Positions 42,501-50,232 of a DNA stretch of 64,000 bases are shown here, piece by piece (the first letter of the stretch is position 1; each line of letters starts with the position of its first letter). Location: contig DASPZU010000051.1 in NCBI GenBank assembly GCA_035636095.1, positions 1-64,000 on the forward strand. Direction: 5' to 3'. The stretch is from Gp7-AA10 sp035636095. GTDB lineage: Bacteria; Acidobacteriota; Thermoanaerobaculia; Gp7-AA8. The notes below the pieces were generated by a model. It saw nothing but the letters and a program-made list of their open reading frames with translations. It was not told the DNA's origin and ran no database searches. The position numbers were made by a program, and so were the translations under genes.

Positions 42501-44136
42501 GCGGCGAGCCAACGGAGCCGCCCGACGCCAGCGAGATCAGGAAATACTCGCCCGCTCCGATGATGCCGGCCAGAGGTTGATTGTTGGTCCAGCTCGTTCC
42601 GGTCGCCGATGCGTATTGAATCGTCCAGCCGGCCAGGTCCTGCGGATTGGCGGTGGGGTTGTACAGCTCGACAAAGTCGTTGGTGAACGTCGCGCCGCTG
42701 TTGCCGCCGCCTCCGTAGATCTGACTGATCACGATGTGGTTGGCGGGCGCGGGCGGCGTCTGCACCGTGACTGAGATCGACGTCGTGCTCGATCGCGTCT
42801 GCGAATCGGAGATGGTGATGCCAAGCGTCTTCACGCCTGCGGTCGTGTCGGGAGTAACCTGCGCGTCAAACGTGAACGTGTTGCCGCTCCCGTTGAACGC
42901 CTGGGTCGGCGAGCCGCCGATGGGCGAAAGGTTGCCGGTGACGGTGATGCCGGTGCTGGTCGGTTTCGTTCCCGGAACAACGGTGACACTGAGCGTGGTC
43001 GTGTCCCCTGCCGAAAGTGAAGCTGGCGTCGCTATGCCCATGCCTGTCGGAGGTGTGGATGTGTCGTCATTGACGATCGTCCCGGTTCCCTTACTCTTCG
43101 CGACGATCACACCGGTCGTCACGTTCGTGACGTTGACGAAGAAAGTCTCGTTGGGCTCGATGTTGTTGTCGCCGTTGACCGACACCGGAAAGGTGAAGGA
43201 AGTCCCGCCCTGTGGGATGGTGACATTGGCCGAGCTCTGAACGTAGTCGCTGTCGGCGACGGTCGCGGTGCCATCCTGCGTGGCGATCGAGAAGCTGACT
43301 CCGCCCGCCGGCGCCGCTGACGACAGCGAAACGACGAAGTTGAAGAGCTGACTGCCGCTATCGCCTTCCTGCGCCGAGACGTCATTGATGCTGAGGGTCG
43401 GGAATGCGGGTCCTGCGATCGCTTGCACCGACACGTTGTCGATCGCCAGCGCCTGCGAGTTTGTGACGGTCGTCCCGGTCGCGACCGAGTAGTTCCATGC
43501 CAGATAGAAATTGCTGCTGGCCGGGATGTTGACCGTCAGCGTCTGCGCCGTGACCGGCTGGGTCACGCCGGGCGATGGAGTGAAACCGTTGTTGTTCGCA
43601 TCGGCGCCGAAAGCGGTGTTGAAAGCGGAAGGAGCGGCGGTCCACGCCGTCCCATCAAACGAATAAAAAAGTTGAACGCGGAAACCGGCCGTGTTCGAGC
43701 CATTGCGGTACTTCTCGATGTCGTAGGAAATCGTCAGGCCGGAAAACGCCGCGCCGGTGTTGTTGGCGTAAAACGCGTAGAGATTTCCGCTTGTTGTTCC
43801 ACCCGATGATGAGAGAAAGCCAATCGCCCGATCTGTCGCCGTCGTCGGATCGCCGGAACCGAAGTTGTAAATCCCGTTCGAGGCTGAGGTCGAGAGATTG
43901 TCGCCGCCGCGGAGAGCGGTTGCGGTCGCTGCTGCTGCGAAGGTGCCGACCGTTCGAACTTGCGTCACCTTGTCGGCTCGGAAGTTTGCCGGCAGCGCCG
44001 CGGTCGCCGAAGTTCCGATCGAATTGAAGTTTTCTGTCGTGGGACTCGTCGTGGAGAGCGCAATTTGCGCGTGTGCAGCCGGGACAATAATGGCCACACA
44101 TGTGGCAAGCACAGGAATCAGGCGGCGCAAATGCAT
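39562..44136 (-). CDS. Giant secreted multidomain DNA/RNA non-specific nuclease
   Basis: ATG 44136, before a clear signal peptide and after AAGGA, gives 1524 residues. In order: a beta-sandwich (about 25-235), a Calx-beta domain (about 246-355), an Ig-like domain (about 360-460), a lamin-tail domain (about 465-615) and a Big_5-like domain (about 640-750). Next is a DNA/RNA non-specific endonuclease domain (about 760-1030) with DRGHMTPNADR (about 849). Cadherin/tandem-95-like domains (about 1110-1250) and putative-Ig He_PIG domains (about 1253-1420) follow. The nuclease His in DRGH is the catalytic base. It should degrade extracellular nucleic acid for phosphate or nutrition. Confidence 0.88.
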   Translation of the reverse strand: MHLRRLIPVLATCVAIIVPAAHAQIALSTTSPTTENFNSIGTSATAALPANFRADKVTQVRTVGTFAAAATATALRGGDNLSTSASNGIYNFGSGDPTTATDRAIGFLSSSGGTTSGNLYAFYANNTGAAFSGLTISYDIEKYRNGSNTAGFRVQLFYSFDGTAWTAAPSAFNTAFGADANNNGFTPSPGVTQPVTAQTLTVNIPASSNFYLAWNYSVATGTTVTNSQALAIDNVSVQAIAGPAFPTLSINDVSAQEGDSGSQLFNFVVSLSSAAPAGGVSFSIATQDGTATVADSDYVQSSANVTIPQGGTSFTFPVSVNGDNNIEPNETFFVNVTNVTTGVIVAKSKGTGTIVNDDTSTPPTGMGIATPASLSAGDTTTLSVTVVPGTKPTSTGITVTGNLSPIGGSPTQAFNGSGNTFTFDAQVTPDTTAGVKTLGITISDSQTRSSTTSISVTVQTPPAPANHIVISQIYGGGGNSGATFTNDFVELYNPTANPQDLAGWTIQYASATGTSWTNNQPLAGIIGAGEYFLISLASGGSVGSPLPVQANIIGSINMSATAGKVALVHRGTPLTTCSDADIVDFVGYGTSANCREGANAGDNTAAPSNSSAIFRKDGGKTDTNNNHNDFFVSAPNPRRTAPIVEVGPFVVSTDPGFNDSGNPHDTSITVNFSEAVDAVGQWYDITCGSGSHNDATTAHTNDFKTWVITPNTIFNFGETCSVRIFQNAVHDQDLDDSAPNTDTLPSDYVWSFTVVGAGLSAPYASSVHLLMGNPTNAMASLATPNNYLMEKPTYSLSYNKTLGRPNWVSWHLDNSWYGSLARNDTFRPDPSVLPDWYRVQAFDFFTTGFDRGHMTPNADRDNPNRVPINQETYLMSNMVAQSPDNNQGPWANLENYLRTLTNAGQEIYIVAGPAGMGGTGSSGFMNTIANGHVTVPAYTWKAALVLPNPHSDSDVARVTAATRTIAVIMPNIQGIRSSPNNPSDWQNYLTTVDAIEQLCVCDLYSNVPQAIQNSIEAGTNGANPPGVEGQSQSFNEDVAAALNLHDPASPDPNATFTYIIATPPSHGTLSGAAPALTYTPAPDFNGNDTFTWRVNDGHALSNTATVNISVLEVNDAPTANADQKSTNEDTPLTFSASDLLANDSAGPANESNQTLTVMNVSATPDTHGAVQLTGGQITYTPAPDYNGLASFTYTIQDNGFTAGLSDPKSANGTVNVNVIPVNDPPVLTDVPSIATIPELAAYTFTAHAADIDSPTLTFSLINAPDGAAIDAATGKFSWTPTEAQGGTQGPFTFTVRVSDGSLNADASISIGVTEVNQPPDLAPIDSKTVFLGDTLNFKAVASDVDIPVQTISYSLDATAPPGSSIDPATGAFAWTPTGDQAGLTFTFDVIASDGVASTPVPVTVNVVDKTPPVMSALTFSETRLWPPNHQMVNVTVDYTVFDLGDPNPGCVLSVTSNEPVNGLGDGDQTPDWNVIDWHHIQLRAERAAKGNGRIYTVLSDCRDRFGNASQKSATVSVPKDNSGK

Positions 44137-44189
44137 TGAGAACAGTCCTTTTCTTGCTGGAGTTGCGACAGGATAGACGGTGCCGAGGC

Positions 44190-46250
44190 TCATCGCAACA
44201 GCCGCGCGACCTCTGAAGATTTCGCGAGCCGCGAAACGACCGTCCGTCGCGAGAGGCCACGGTGGAGGTCGGCGCTGAACTTCCGCACCTCGGCGTCGCT
44301 GATGTCGCGATGGAGCAGCGAAAGGATCATCTTGCGCAAGAACCGCTCGTCACTCATGCACACCGACTCGTCGGCCAGCGATAAGGGCGCGGGCTCGAGC
44401 TCGACGTCTGCCAATCGAACGGGGTGATCCATGTCGCGGCCGATGTTGTCGCCGATCGCGATCTCAAAAACGCGAGCCGCCAGCGGACGATGGTCGGACG
44501 AATGCCGATCGACCTCGGCCGGAGCGACCGCTCGATCGAATTCGAGGCGTAAGACATTGATGCCCGCCCGCCACCTGCCCGGCACTCGATATCGATGCCG
44601 ACCGTCACGAAGCGCCGCATTTTGTATATAGTTATCATTAATGTATATTGCAACTAATTGTTTCTGAACCGCTGGCGCGATGTCGAGAATCAGCGGGGCG
44701 TCGGATATGGCGGGCATCGGAATCGCGACGAAGGCGCGCTTTCCGATGGCCCATCGCGCGTACCGCCCTTCCTCGGGCTCAGCGCCGCTCCAGCCTTCGC
44801 CGAGGAGGTCGTCGTCCTGCGGACCGAATTGCAGAATCGGATCTCCGCCCGCGAACGATGCCATCAATGCGCGATGCTCTGCGGGCATGCTTCGGTCGGT
44901 GAGCAAGTAATACCCGGACGGCGAATAATGAAGTCGAAAATTCTCGGTCGCCAGCACGATGGGAAATCGACACGCCCAGTTCGCAAATTCACTCGGCCCC
45001 GCCACGGCGAGCCAGGACGTGGTGTTCTGGTACGCGAAGACTTCCCCCATTTTTTGCGACCCGCGCGCATCGAAGACGCGAAGATGCGGCGACGCGGGCC
45101 GGGCATAAAAACCGATGCAGATCGCGGAAGACTCGCTGTCCGCGATGATGGGATCGTTCGCGTGCGAATGCCGCGCGATTGCCGCGACGATCGCGCGCCA
45201 ATCGAGCTTGTTGAACGGTTCGGTCATCGCTGCATTCCAGCCTTCGCGTGCGAGAAGACCAGCTGCCACGATCGCGACCACGATCGCGAATCGACGCAGC
45301 GGCGCGACGATCGTCGCGATTCCGACCGATACCAGCAGCAGGAACGCAGGCAAGGCGGCGATCACGTAACGGATCGCGAAGAAATGCTGCGTGGCAGCCG
45401 TCGCCGTAATCACGATGCCGATCGGCACCACCAAAAAGCACACCGCGATCATGCCCTGAGCGCGATTTTTTCGGATGAGATCGATCGCACCGATCACCGC
45501 CAACGCCGCGAAGGCATACGCTCCTCCATGGTGCGCCGACGTGTCGAGTGCAACTACAGAGAACGATTCGAGCACGTCGCGGGCAACTGACCAACGGACG
45601 GCGCCGCCGGCGTGCGATGCGGGGTGATAGCACGCCATCACGAGAGATGCCGAGATCGCGGCTGCACCGGCCAGTCGCCACCGTCGTGTAATCAACGCCG
45701 CAATTCCCGCGGCGATGATCAGCGGCGCGACGGTCGCGGTCGCGTAGAAGCCGATCACCATCAGCCCTGCCATCACCGCAAATCTGCCCTCGTTGAGAAA
45801 AGAGGCCAGCAGCGCGGTGCTGATCAGCGCCACCAGCGCGTACGGACGCGCCTCGCGGCTGTAGTAGACGTGGAGCGGCGATACGGCCAGCAGCAGCGTG
45901 AAGACATACGGCGTTGCGGGGTGACCGCGGATCGCTCGCGCGGCAAACCACGCCATTGGGATCGTCGCAATTCCGATCAGCGCCGGAGAGAGTCGTCCTG
46001 ACGCTTCGATGTCGGTGAGAAAACGCCCGCCAAGCTCGGCGGCGTAGTAGAGCGGGCCATGTTCGAGATCGAAAATCGTGAGCCAGCGCCACAGCGGCTG
46101 ATTCGCGGCCGCGCTCGCGATGTCATAGCCGAGGACCTCGTCGAGCCAGAAGCTGGGAAGGCCGAGCTGGCGCAGCCGAAGCCAGGCGCCGAGGAGAGTC
46201 AGGGCAACGACGTAGCCAGCCCGAAATGTTATTCTTTCCGGATACTCCAA
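44190..46250 (-). CDS. GT-C membrane glycosyltransferase with DUF4214-like C-terminal domain
   Basis: 686 residues from TTG 46250. About eleven hydrophobic helices fill residues 12-400. The first periplasmic loop contains LPSFWLDEVLGYD, with the acidic residues that catalyse transfer from polyprenyl phosphate sugars in GT39/ArnT-type enzymes, and HGPLYY and YYSREARPYAL are family-like. A beta-rich extracellular part (about 400-620) follows. The last 55 residues (RKMILSLLHRD, GLSRRTVVSRLAKSSEVARLL) resemble a DUF4214 unit. The sugar and acceptor are unknown. Its start lies 14 bp from the divergent GAF-PilB gene. Confidence 0.78.
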   Translation of the reverse strand: MEYPERITFRAGYVVALTLLGAWLRLRQLGLPSFWLDEVLGYDIASAAANQPLWRWLTIFDLEHGPLYYAAELGGRFLTDIEASGRLSPALIGIATIPMAWFAARAIRGHPATPYVFTLLLAVSPLHVYYSREARPYALVALISTALLASFLNEGRFAVMAGLMVIGFYATATVAPLIIAAGIAALITRRWRLAGAAAISASLVMACYHPASHAGGAVRWSVARDVLESFSVVALDTSAHHGGAYAFAALAVIGAIDLIRKNRAQGMIAVCFLVVPIGIVITATAATQHFFAIRYVIAALPAFLLLVSVGIATIVAPLRRFAIVVAIVAAGLLAREGWNAAMTEPFNKLDWRAIVAAIARHSHANDPIIADSESSAICIGFYARPASPHLRVFDARGSQKMGEVFAYQNTTSWLAVAGPSEFANWACRFPIVLATENFRLHYSPSGYYLLTDRSMPAEHRALMASFAGGDPILQFGPQDDDLLGEGWSGAEPEEGRYARWAIGKRAFVAIPMPAISDAPLILDIAPAVQKQLVAIYINDNYIQNAALRDGRHRYRVPGRWRAGINVLRLEFDRAVAPAEVDRHSSDHRPLAARVFEIAIGDNIGRDMDHPVRLADVELEPAPLSLADESVCMSDERFLRKMILSLLHRDISDAEVRKFSADLHRGLSRRTVVSRLAKSSEVARLLR

Positions 46251-46264
46251 TCGGGAGACACTAC

Positions 46265-48577
46265 ATGACTGTGCAAGCGTCCGCGAACTCTCTCGAGCGC
46301 GAGCTCGAGTACAGAAAGAAACTCACCGGGATTACGAACCAGCTCAACTCTGCGGATTCGATTCCGCACATCCTGCTGTCGCTGAAAGACAAAATCCTGG
46401 AGCTGCTCGACGCCGAGCGCCTGACCATCTACGCCGTCGACACCAAGAACCAGGAACTCTATTCGATGCAGAAGATCGGCGACGTGCCCAAGGAAATTCG
46501 CGTCCCGAAATCGTTTGCATCGATCACAGGATTCACGGCGCTGGCGCGCAAGACCATCAATATCAAGGATGCCTACGACGCCGCGGAGCTGACGAAGTTC
46601 CATCCGAATCTTCGGTTCGACCAGCGGTGGGACAAGCAGAGCGGCTTCCGCACCAAGTCGGTGCTGGCGGTGCCGATCGCGTTCGAAAAATATCTCCTGG
46701 GCGTCCTCCAGCTCATCAACAAGCGTCATGGCCCCATCTTCACGGCGCTCGACGAAGATGGCGCCGAAGAGATCGCGCGCATTCTGGGCATCGCGTTCTA
46801 CAACCAGCACCGCGCGGCGCGGCAGTCGAAGCCCTCGAAATTCGGTGCACTCATCGACAAGGGAATCATTTCCGAGAAAGACATCGAGTCGGCGGTCAGC
46901 AGCGCGCGCGTCAACAACGTCACGGTCGAGAAGGTTCTGGTCGACGATCACAACGTCCCGAAGGACGAGCTCGGGAAATCGCTGGCACAGTTCTACGGCA
47001 CCCAATTCTTCAACTACGACGGCGCGCAGACGATCCCGAGCGATCTCAAAGAGCGCGTGCCTTCCGACATGTGGAAAAAGTACATCTGCGCGCCGGTCGA
47101 ACGGCGGCCGGGCGTGCTGGTGCTGGCGGTCGATGATCCACAGGACCTGACGCGCCTCGACGGCATTCGCGCCATGAATCTTTCGCCGCGATATGACTTC
47201 TGGGTCGGCCTCAAGCACGACATCCTGGCCTACATCGCGGCGACGTACGGCGAATCGCTCGATGTCTCGACCGACAGCGGCGACCTCGCCAAGATCATCG
47301 ACGAGCTCGGCGAAGGCGAAGGTGAAGCGGTCGATGAAGAAAAAAAATCCGATGAGCCCGAAATCGACGAAACCGATTCCGGCATCGTTCGCCTCGCCAA
47401 TCAACTGATCCTGGAGGCCGCCCAGCGCGGGGCCTCCGATATCCACATTGAGCCGGACGGCCCGAAGAATCCGTGCGGCATCCGTCTGCGCATCGACGGC
47501 GACTGCCAGAAGTTCATGGAAGTTCCCGGCCCGCATCGGAACGCGCTGGTGCAGCGCTTGAAGATCATGGCCAGGCTGGACATCTCCGAGCGACGCAAGC
47601 CGCAGGACGGCAAGATTCGCTTCAAGCATTCAAGAGGCGTCATCGAGCTGCGCGTGGCGACCATCCCGACCGCGAATCAGAACGAAGACGTTGTCATGCG
47701 TATCCTCGCCGGTTCAAAGCCGCTGCCGCTCGACAAGATGGGCTTCAGCGAACGCAACCTGACGCGATTCAAGGAAATCGTGCAGAAACCGTACGGCATT
47801 TGCCTGGTGGTCGGACCGACCGGCTCAGGCAAGACCACCACGCTCCACTCGGCCCTCGGATTCATCAATACCGAGGACATGAAGATCTGGACAGCCGAGG
47901 ATCCCGTCGAAATCACGCAGAAGGGGTTGCGTCAGGTGCAGGTGCAGCCGAAGATCGAATTCACTTTCGCCGCGGCGATGCGATCGTTCCTGCGCGCCGA
48001 TCCCGACGTCATCATGGTCGGCGAAATGCGCGATCACGAGACGGCGGCCATCGGCATCGAAGCGTCGCTCACCGGCCACCTGGTCTTCTCGACGCTGCAC
48101 ACAAACTCGGCGCCCGAAACGATCACGCGTCTTCTGGACATGGAGATCGATCCCTTCAACTTTGCCGACGCGCTCCTCGGCATCATGGCGCAGCGTCTCA
48201 TCCGGACGCTCTGCCCGAAATGCAAAGAGGGCTACCACCCCAGCGAGGAAGAGTGGGACGAGATCATGGAGGTCTATGGCCGCGAATGGTTCGGCGAGCT
48301 GGGCATCAAGTATTCGCCGGATTACACGCTGTACAAGCCGAATCCGAAGGGCTGCACCAACTGCAACAACACCGGCTACAAAGGCCGCATGGGGGTGCAC
48401 GAGCTCCTGACCGGCACTGACGAAATCAAGAGAGCGGTGCAGCGTCGCGCGCCCATCGACGAGCTCCGCGCGCTGGCGTTGAAGCAGGGAATGCGGACGC
48501 TGTTGCAGGACGCGGTGGAAAAGGCTCTGCGCGGCGTCACCGATATCAAGCAGGCGAGATCGATCGCGGTGAAGTGA
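46265..48577 (+). CDS. GAF-MshEN-PilB fusion, type IV pilus ATPase homologue
   Basis: GGGAGA at 46253-46258 fixes ATG 46265, giving 770 residues. An N-terminal GAF domain (about 25-165, LLDAERLTIYAVD... VLAVPI) is followed by an MshEN domain (about 180-330) and an acidic linker. The PilB core has Walker A GPTGSGKTT (about 517), Walker B DPDVIMVGEMRDHE (about 580) and His box STLHTNSA. Zinc-binding CPKC (about 650) and CTNC (about 697) complete the fold. The GAF domain may bind a small ligand; MshEN domains bind c-di-GMP in some homologues. It is a second extension-type ATPase, separate from pilB at 37750. Confidence 0.93.
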   Translation: MTVQASANSLERELEYRKKLTGITNQLNSADSIPHILLSLKDKILELLDAERLTIYAVDTKNQELYSMQKIGDVPKEIRVPKSFASITGFTALARKTINIKDAYDAAELTKFHPNLRFDQRWDKQSGFRTKSVLAVPIAFEKYLLGVLQLINKRHGPIFTALDEDGAEEIARILGIAFYNQHRAARQSKPSKFGALIDKGIISEKDIESAVSSARVNNVTVEKVLVDDHNVPKDELGKSLAQFYGTQFFNYDGAQTIPSDLKERVPSDMWKKYICAPVERRPGVLVLAVDDPQDLTRLDGIRAMNLSPRYDFWVGLKHDILAYIAATYGESLDVSTDSGDLAKIIDELGEGEGEAVDEEKKSDEPEIDETDSGIVRLANQLILEAAQRGASDIHIEPDGPKNPCGIRLRIDGDCQKFMEVPGPHRNALVQRLKIMARLDISERRKPQDGKIRFKHSRGVIELRVATIPTANQNEDVVMRILAGSKPLPLDKMGFSERNLTRFKEIVQKPYGICLVVGPTGSGKTTTLHSALGFINTEDMKIWTAEDPVEITQKGLRQVQVQPKIEFTFAAAMRSFLRADPDVIMVGEMRDHETAAIGIEASLTGHLVFSTLHTNSAPETITRLLDMEIDPFNFADALLGIMAQRLIRTLCPKCKEGYHPSEEEWDEIMEVYGREWFGELGIKYSPDYTLYKPNPKGCTNCNNTGYKGRMGVHELLTGTDEIKRAVQRRAPIDELRALALKQGMRTLLQDAVEKALRGVTDIKQARSIAVK

Positions 48578-48690
48578 CCGAGCGCGGAAGCGCGAGGTCA
48601 TCCTGAGCGAGCCCGGCGCCGTCTTCGCGGCTCATGAACAATTCGTTACAGAACCAACTTTCGGCCGGCTCCAGCGTCTTAACCTACAAG

Positions 48691-48954
48691 ATGAGACGGC
48701 CCGCTGCGGTTCTGATTCTTCTGCTGCTGACGAGCTGCCGCTTCTACGACACCGGAAAACGCGCTGCGGCCGCCGCCGTGATTCACTCGTTTCAACAAAT
48801 GCAGGCGAACGCGCCCCTCACGCAGAGCGTGGCGCGACCCGTGGCCGCGACGCCGGACCGCGCGAGCCGTCTCATCGCTCCTGTGCGGCATCCCTCTAGC
48901 TGCGAGCTCACCGCCGCCACAGCTTCTGGGAAGGGATCCGCAGCGCGCGGTTGA
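48691..48954 (+). CDS. Small hypothetical lipoprotein
   Basis: 87 residues from ATG 48691 (an in-frame ATG at 48634 is earlier). A hydrophobic core ends in a lipobox LLTSC, followed by Ala- and Pro-rich residues of low complexity. There is no Shine-Dalgarno. The 3' end overlaps the 3' end of the selenoprotein gene by 47 bp. The lipobox is the main support; the frame may be non-coding. Confidence 0.4.
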   Translation: MRRPAAVLILLLLTSCRFYDTGKRAAAAAVIHSFQQMQANAPLTQSVARPVAATPDRASRLIAPVRHPSSCELTAATASGKGSAARG

Positions 48955-49447
48955 ACTTGGCCGAGGCGTTTTCCCATGCGATGACTTCGGTGAGCTCGAC
49001 GATGGCATCCTCGCCGAAATGTTTTCCGAGGCGAGAAAAAAGCTCGTCGGATACCTCGCGTCCGGTGATCGTCATACCGTCGGCGTATTCCAGCGCCGCG
49101 CGCTCGAGGTCCGAAAAGTGCGGCGAGGTGGAGTAGTCGTTCAGCGCGAGTATTTTTTCATCCGGGACACCGAGCTGGCTGCCGACCGCAGCGTTCAGGT
49201 CCTGTCAGAACTCGCAGCCATTCAGATAGGCGACGCGCCGGTTGACGAGCGCCTTCAGCTTCTCATCGATCAGCCCCGATTGATCGATGCCGCTCCACAT
49301 GCCGCGGACCGCGTGAAAGATGGACGGGCGGCGCGCGTAGATCAGATGATTCAGCAGCGGCGCGCCCCATCTCTTCCGCTGCGCGTCGAGCACCGCACGG
49401 ATCCGCGGTTCCAGGGCATTGGCATCGACTTCCGGAATTCTTGCCAT
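48908..49447 (-). CDS. Candidate selenoprotein: AhpD/carboxymuconolactone-decarboxylase-like, CxxU
   Basis: The frame from ATG 49447 to TGA 48908 encodes 179 residues if the in-frame TGA at 49205-49207 is read as selenocysteine (Sec81). Both sides belong to one AhpD/CMD-like protein: VNRRVAYLNGCEF before it, QDLNAAVGSQLGVPDEKIL and the ELTEVIAWENASAKFNRAL helix after it. The TGA replaces the second Cys of the CxxC redox motif (Cys78-Glu-Phe-Sec81). The His usually found four residues later is Asn. A bSECIS-like hairpin follows. AhpD relatives reduce peroxides or act as thiol oxidoreductases; Sec would raise reactivity. A nonsense mutation or sequencing error is the alternative. Confidence 0.8.
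49175..49198 (-). promoter_or_regulatory. Bacterial SECIS-like hairpin
   Basis: Counting the U of UGA as 1, nucleotides 16-20 (GCUGC) pair perfectly with 26-30 (GCAGC) around the loop GGUCG. A second helix, CUG (10-12) with CAG (31-33), extends it across a 3-nt bulge. The apical loop starts with two G residues 18 nt after the UGA, within the range known for SelB-binding bacterial SECIS elements. Confidence 0.7.
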
Positions 49448-49461
49448 GAAAGAATGATCGC

Positions 49462-50229
49462 ATGCCGGAACTTCCGGAGGTGGAGATGTACGCGCGCTAC
49501 TTCGCGCGTCATGCACTCGAGCAGACGATCGCGCATATCCGCGTCCTTGACACGCGGATCCTCGGCACGCGATCGCTGAAACCGCTGGTCGGCCGGGCCT
49601 TTCATGGGGTTCGCCGACACGGGAAGCATCTCTTCGCTGACGCCGGCGATCTCTGGCTGCGGCTTCACTTCGGCATGACGGGCGATCTGGCGTATTTCCG
49701 CGACGACCCGCCGCGGTTCGCGCGCGTCATTTTCGATTTCGAGAACGGAATGCATCTGGCATATGAGGATGCGCGACTCTTCGGCGTCGTCGACATTGCT
49801 CGCACTCCCGAGAATTTCGTTCGCGAATATGGACTCGGCCCGGACCCGCTGGAGCCGAAATTCACACTACCAGCTTTTCGGAAAATCCTGCACAAACGGC
49901 GAGGCCGGGTCAAGTCTCTTCTCCTCTCGCAGGACATCATCGCGGGCATCGGGAATCTCTATGCCGACGAGGCACTCTTTCGGGCCGCGGTCGATCCTCG
50001 AAAAACGATCGATCGAATGACGGACGATGCGGTGAAGGCCCTTTACCTCGCGATTCGTAGCGTTTTGAAAGAGGCAATCGCCTTCAAATCGCGCGGCGCC
50101 GACTATCCGGCGCGGTTTCTCGTGCCGCATCGCGAGGAGGGTGACCGTTGCCCTCGATGCGGCGGTACGATCCGGCGCACGGTTGTTGCAACACGCACAA
50201 CGTACTACTGCGCGAAACACCAGAGGTAA
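49462..50229 (+). CDS. mutM: Formamidopyrimidine-DNA glycosylase (Fpg/MutM family)
   Basis: 255 residues starting MPELPEVE: Pro2 is the catalytic nucleophile and Glu3 its partner. Lys54 in RRHGKHLF and the H2TH segment with QDIIAGIGNLYADEALF are conserved. The C-terminal zinc finger is CPRC, 16 residues, then CAKH, so the fourth ligand would be His instead of the usual Cys. It excises oxidised purines (such as 8-oxoguanine) and nicks the strand. The start lies 14 bp from the divergent selenoprotein gene. Distinction from the Nei-like branch is not certain. Confidence 0.92.
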   Translation: MPELPEVEMYARYFARHALEQTIAHIRVLDTRILGTRSLKPLVGRAFHGVRRHGKHLFADAGDLWLRLHFGMTGDLAYFRDDPPRFARVIFDFENGMHLAYEDARLFGVVDIARTPENFVREYGLGPDPLEPKFTLPAFRKILHKRRGRVKSLLLSQDIIAGIGNLYADEALFRAAVDPRKTIDRMTDDAVKALYLAIRSVLKEAIAFKSRGADYPARFLVPHREEGDRCPRCGGTIRRTVVATRTTYYCAKHQR

Positions 50230-50232
50230 TGC

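Noticed and set aside
46229..47629. A 466-codon minus-strand frame
   Set aside because: It is a shadow of the GAF-PilB gene.
49205..49516. A 103-residue CMD-like protein ending at the TGA at 49205
   Set aside because: The frame continues with conserved family sequence after the TGA, so the short form is a truncated reading of the candidate selenoprotein.
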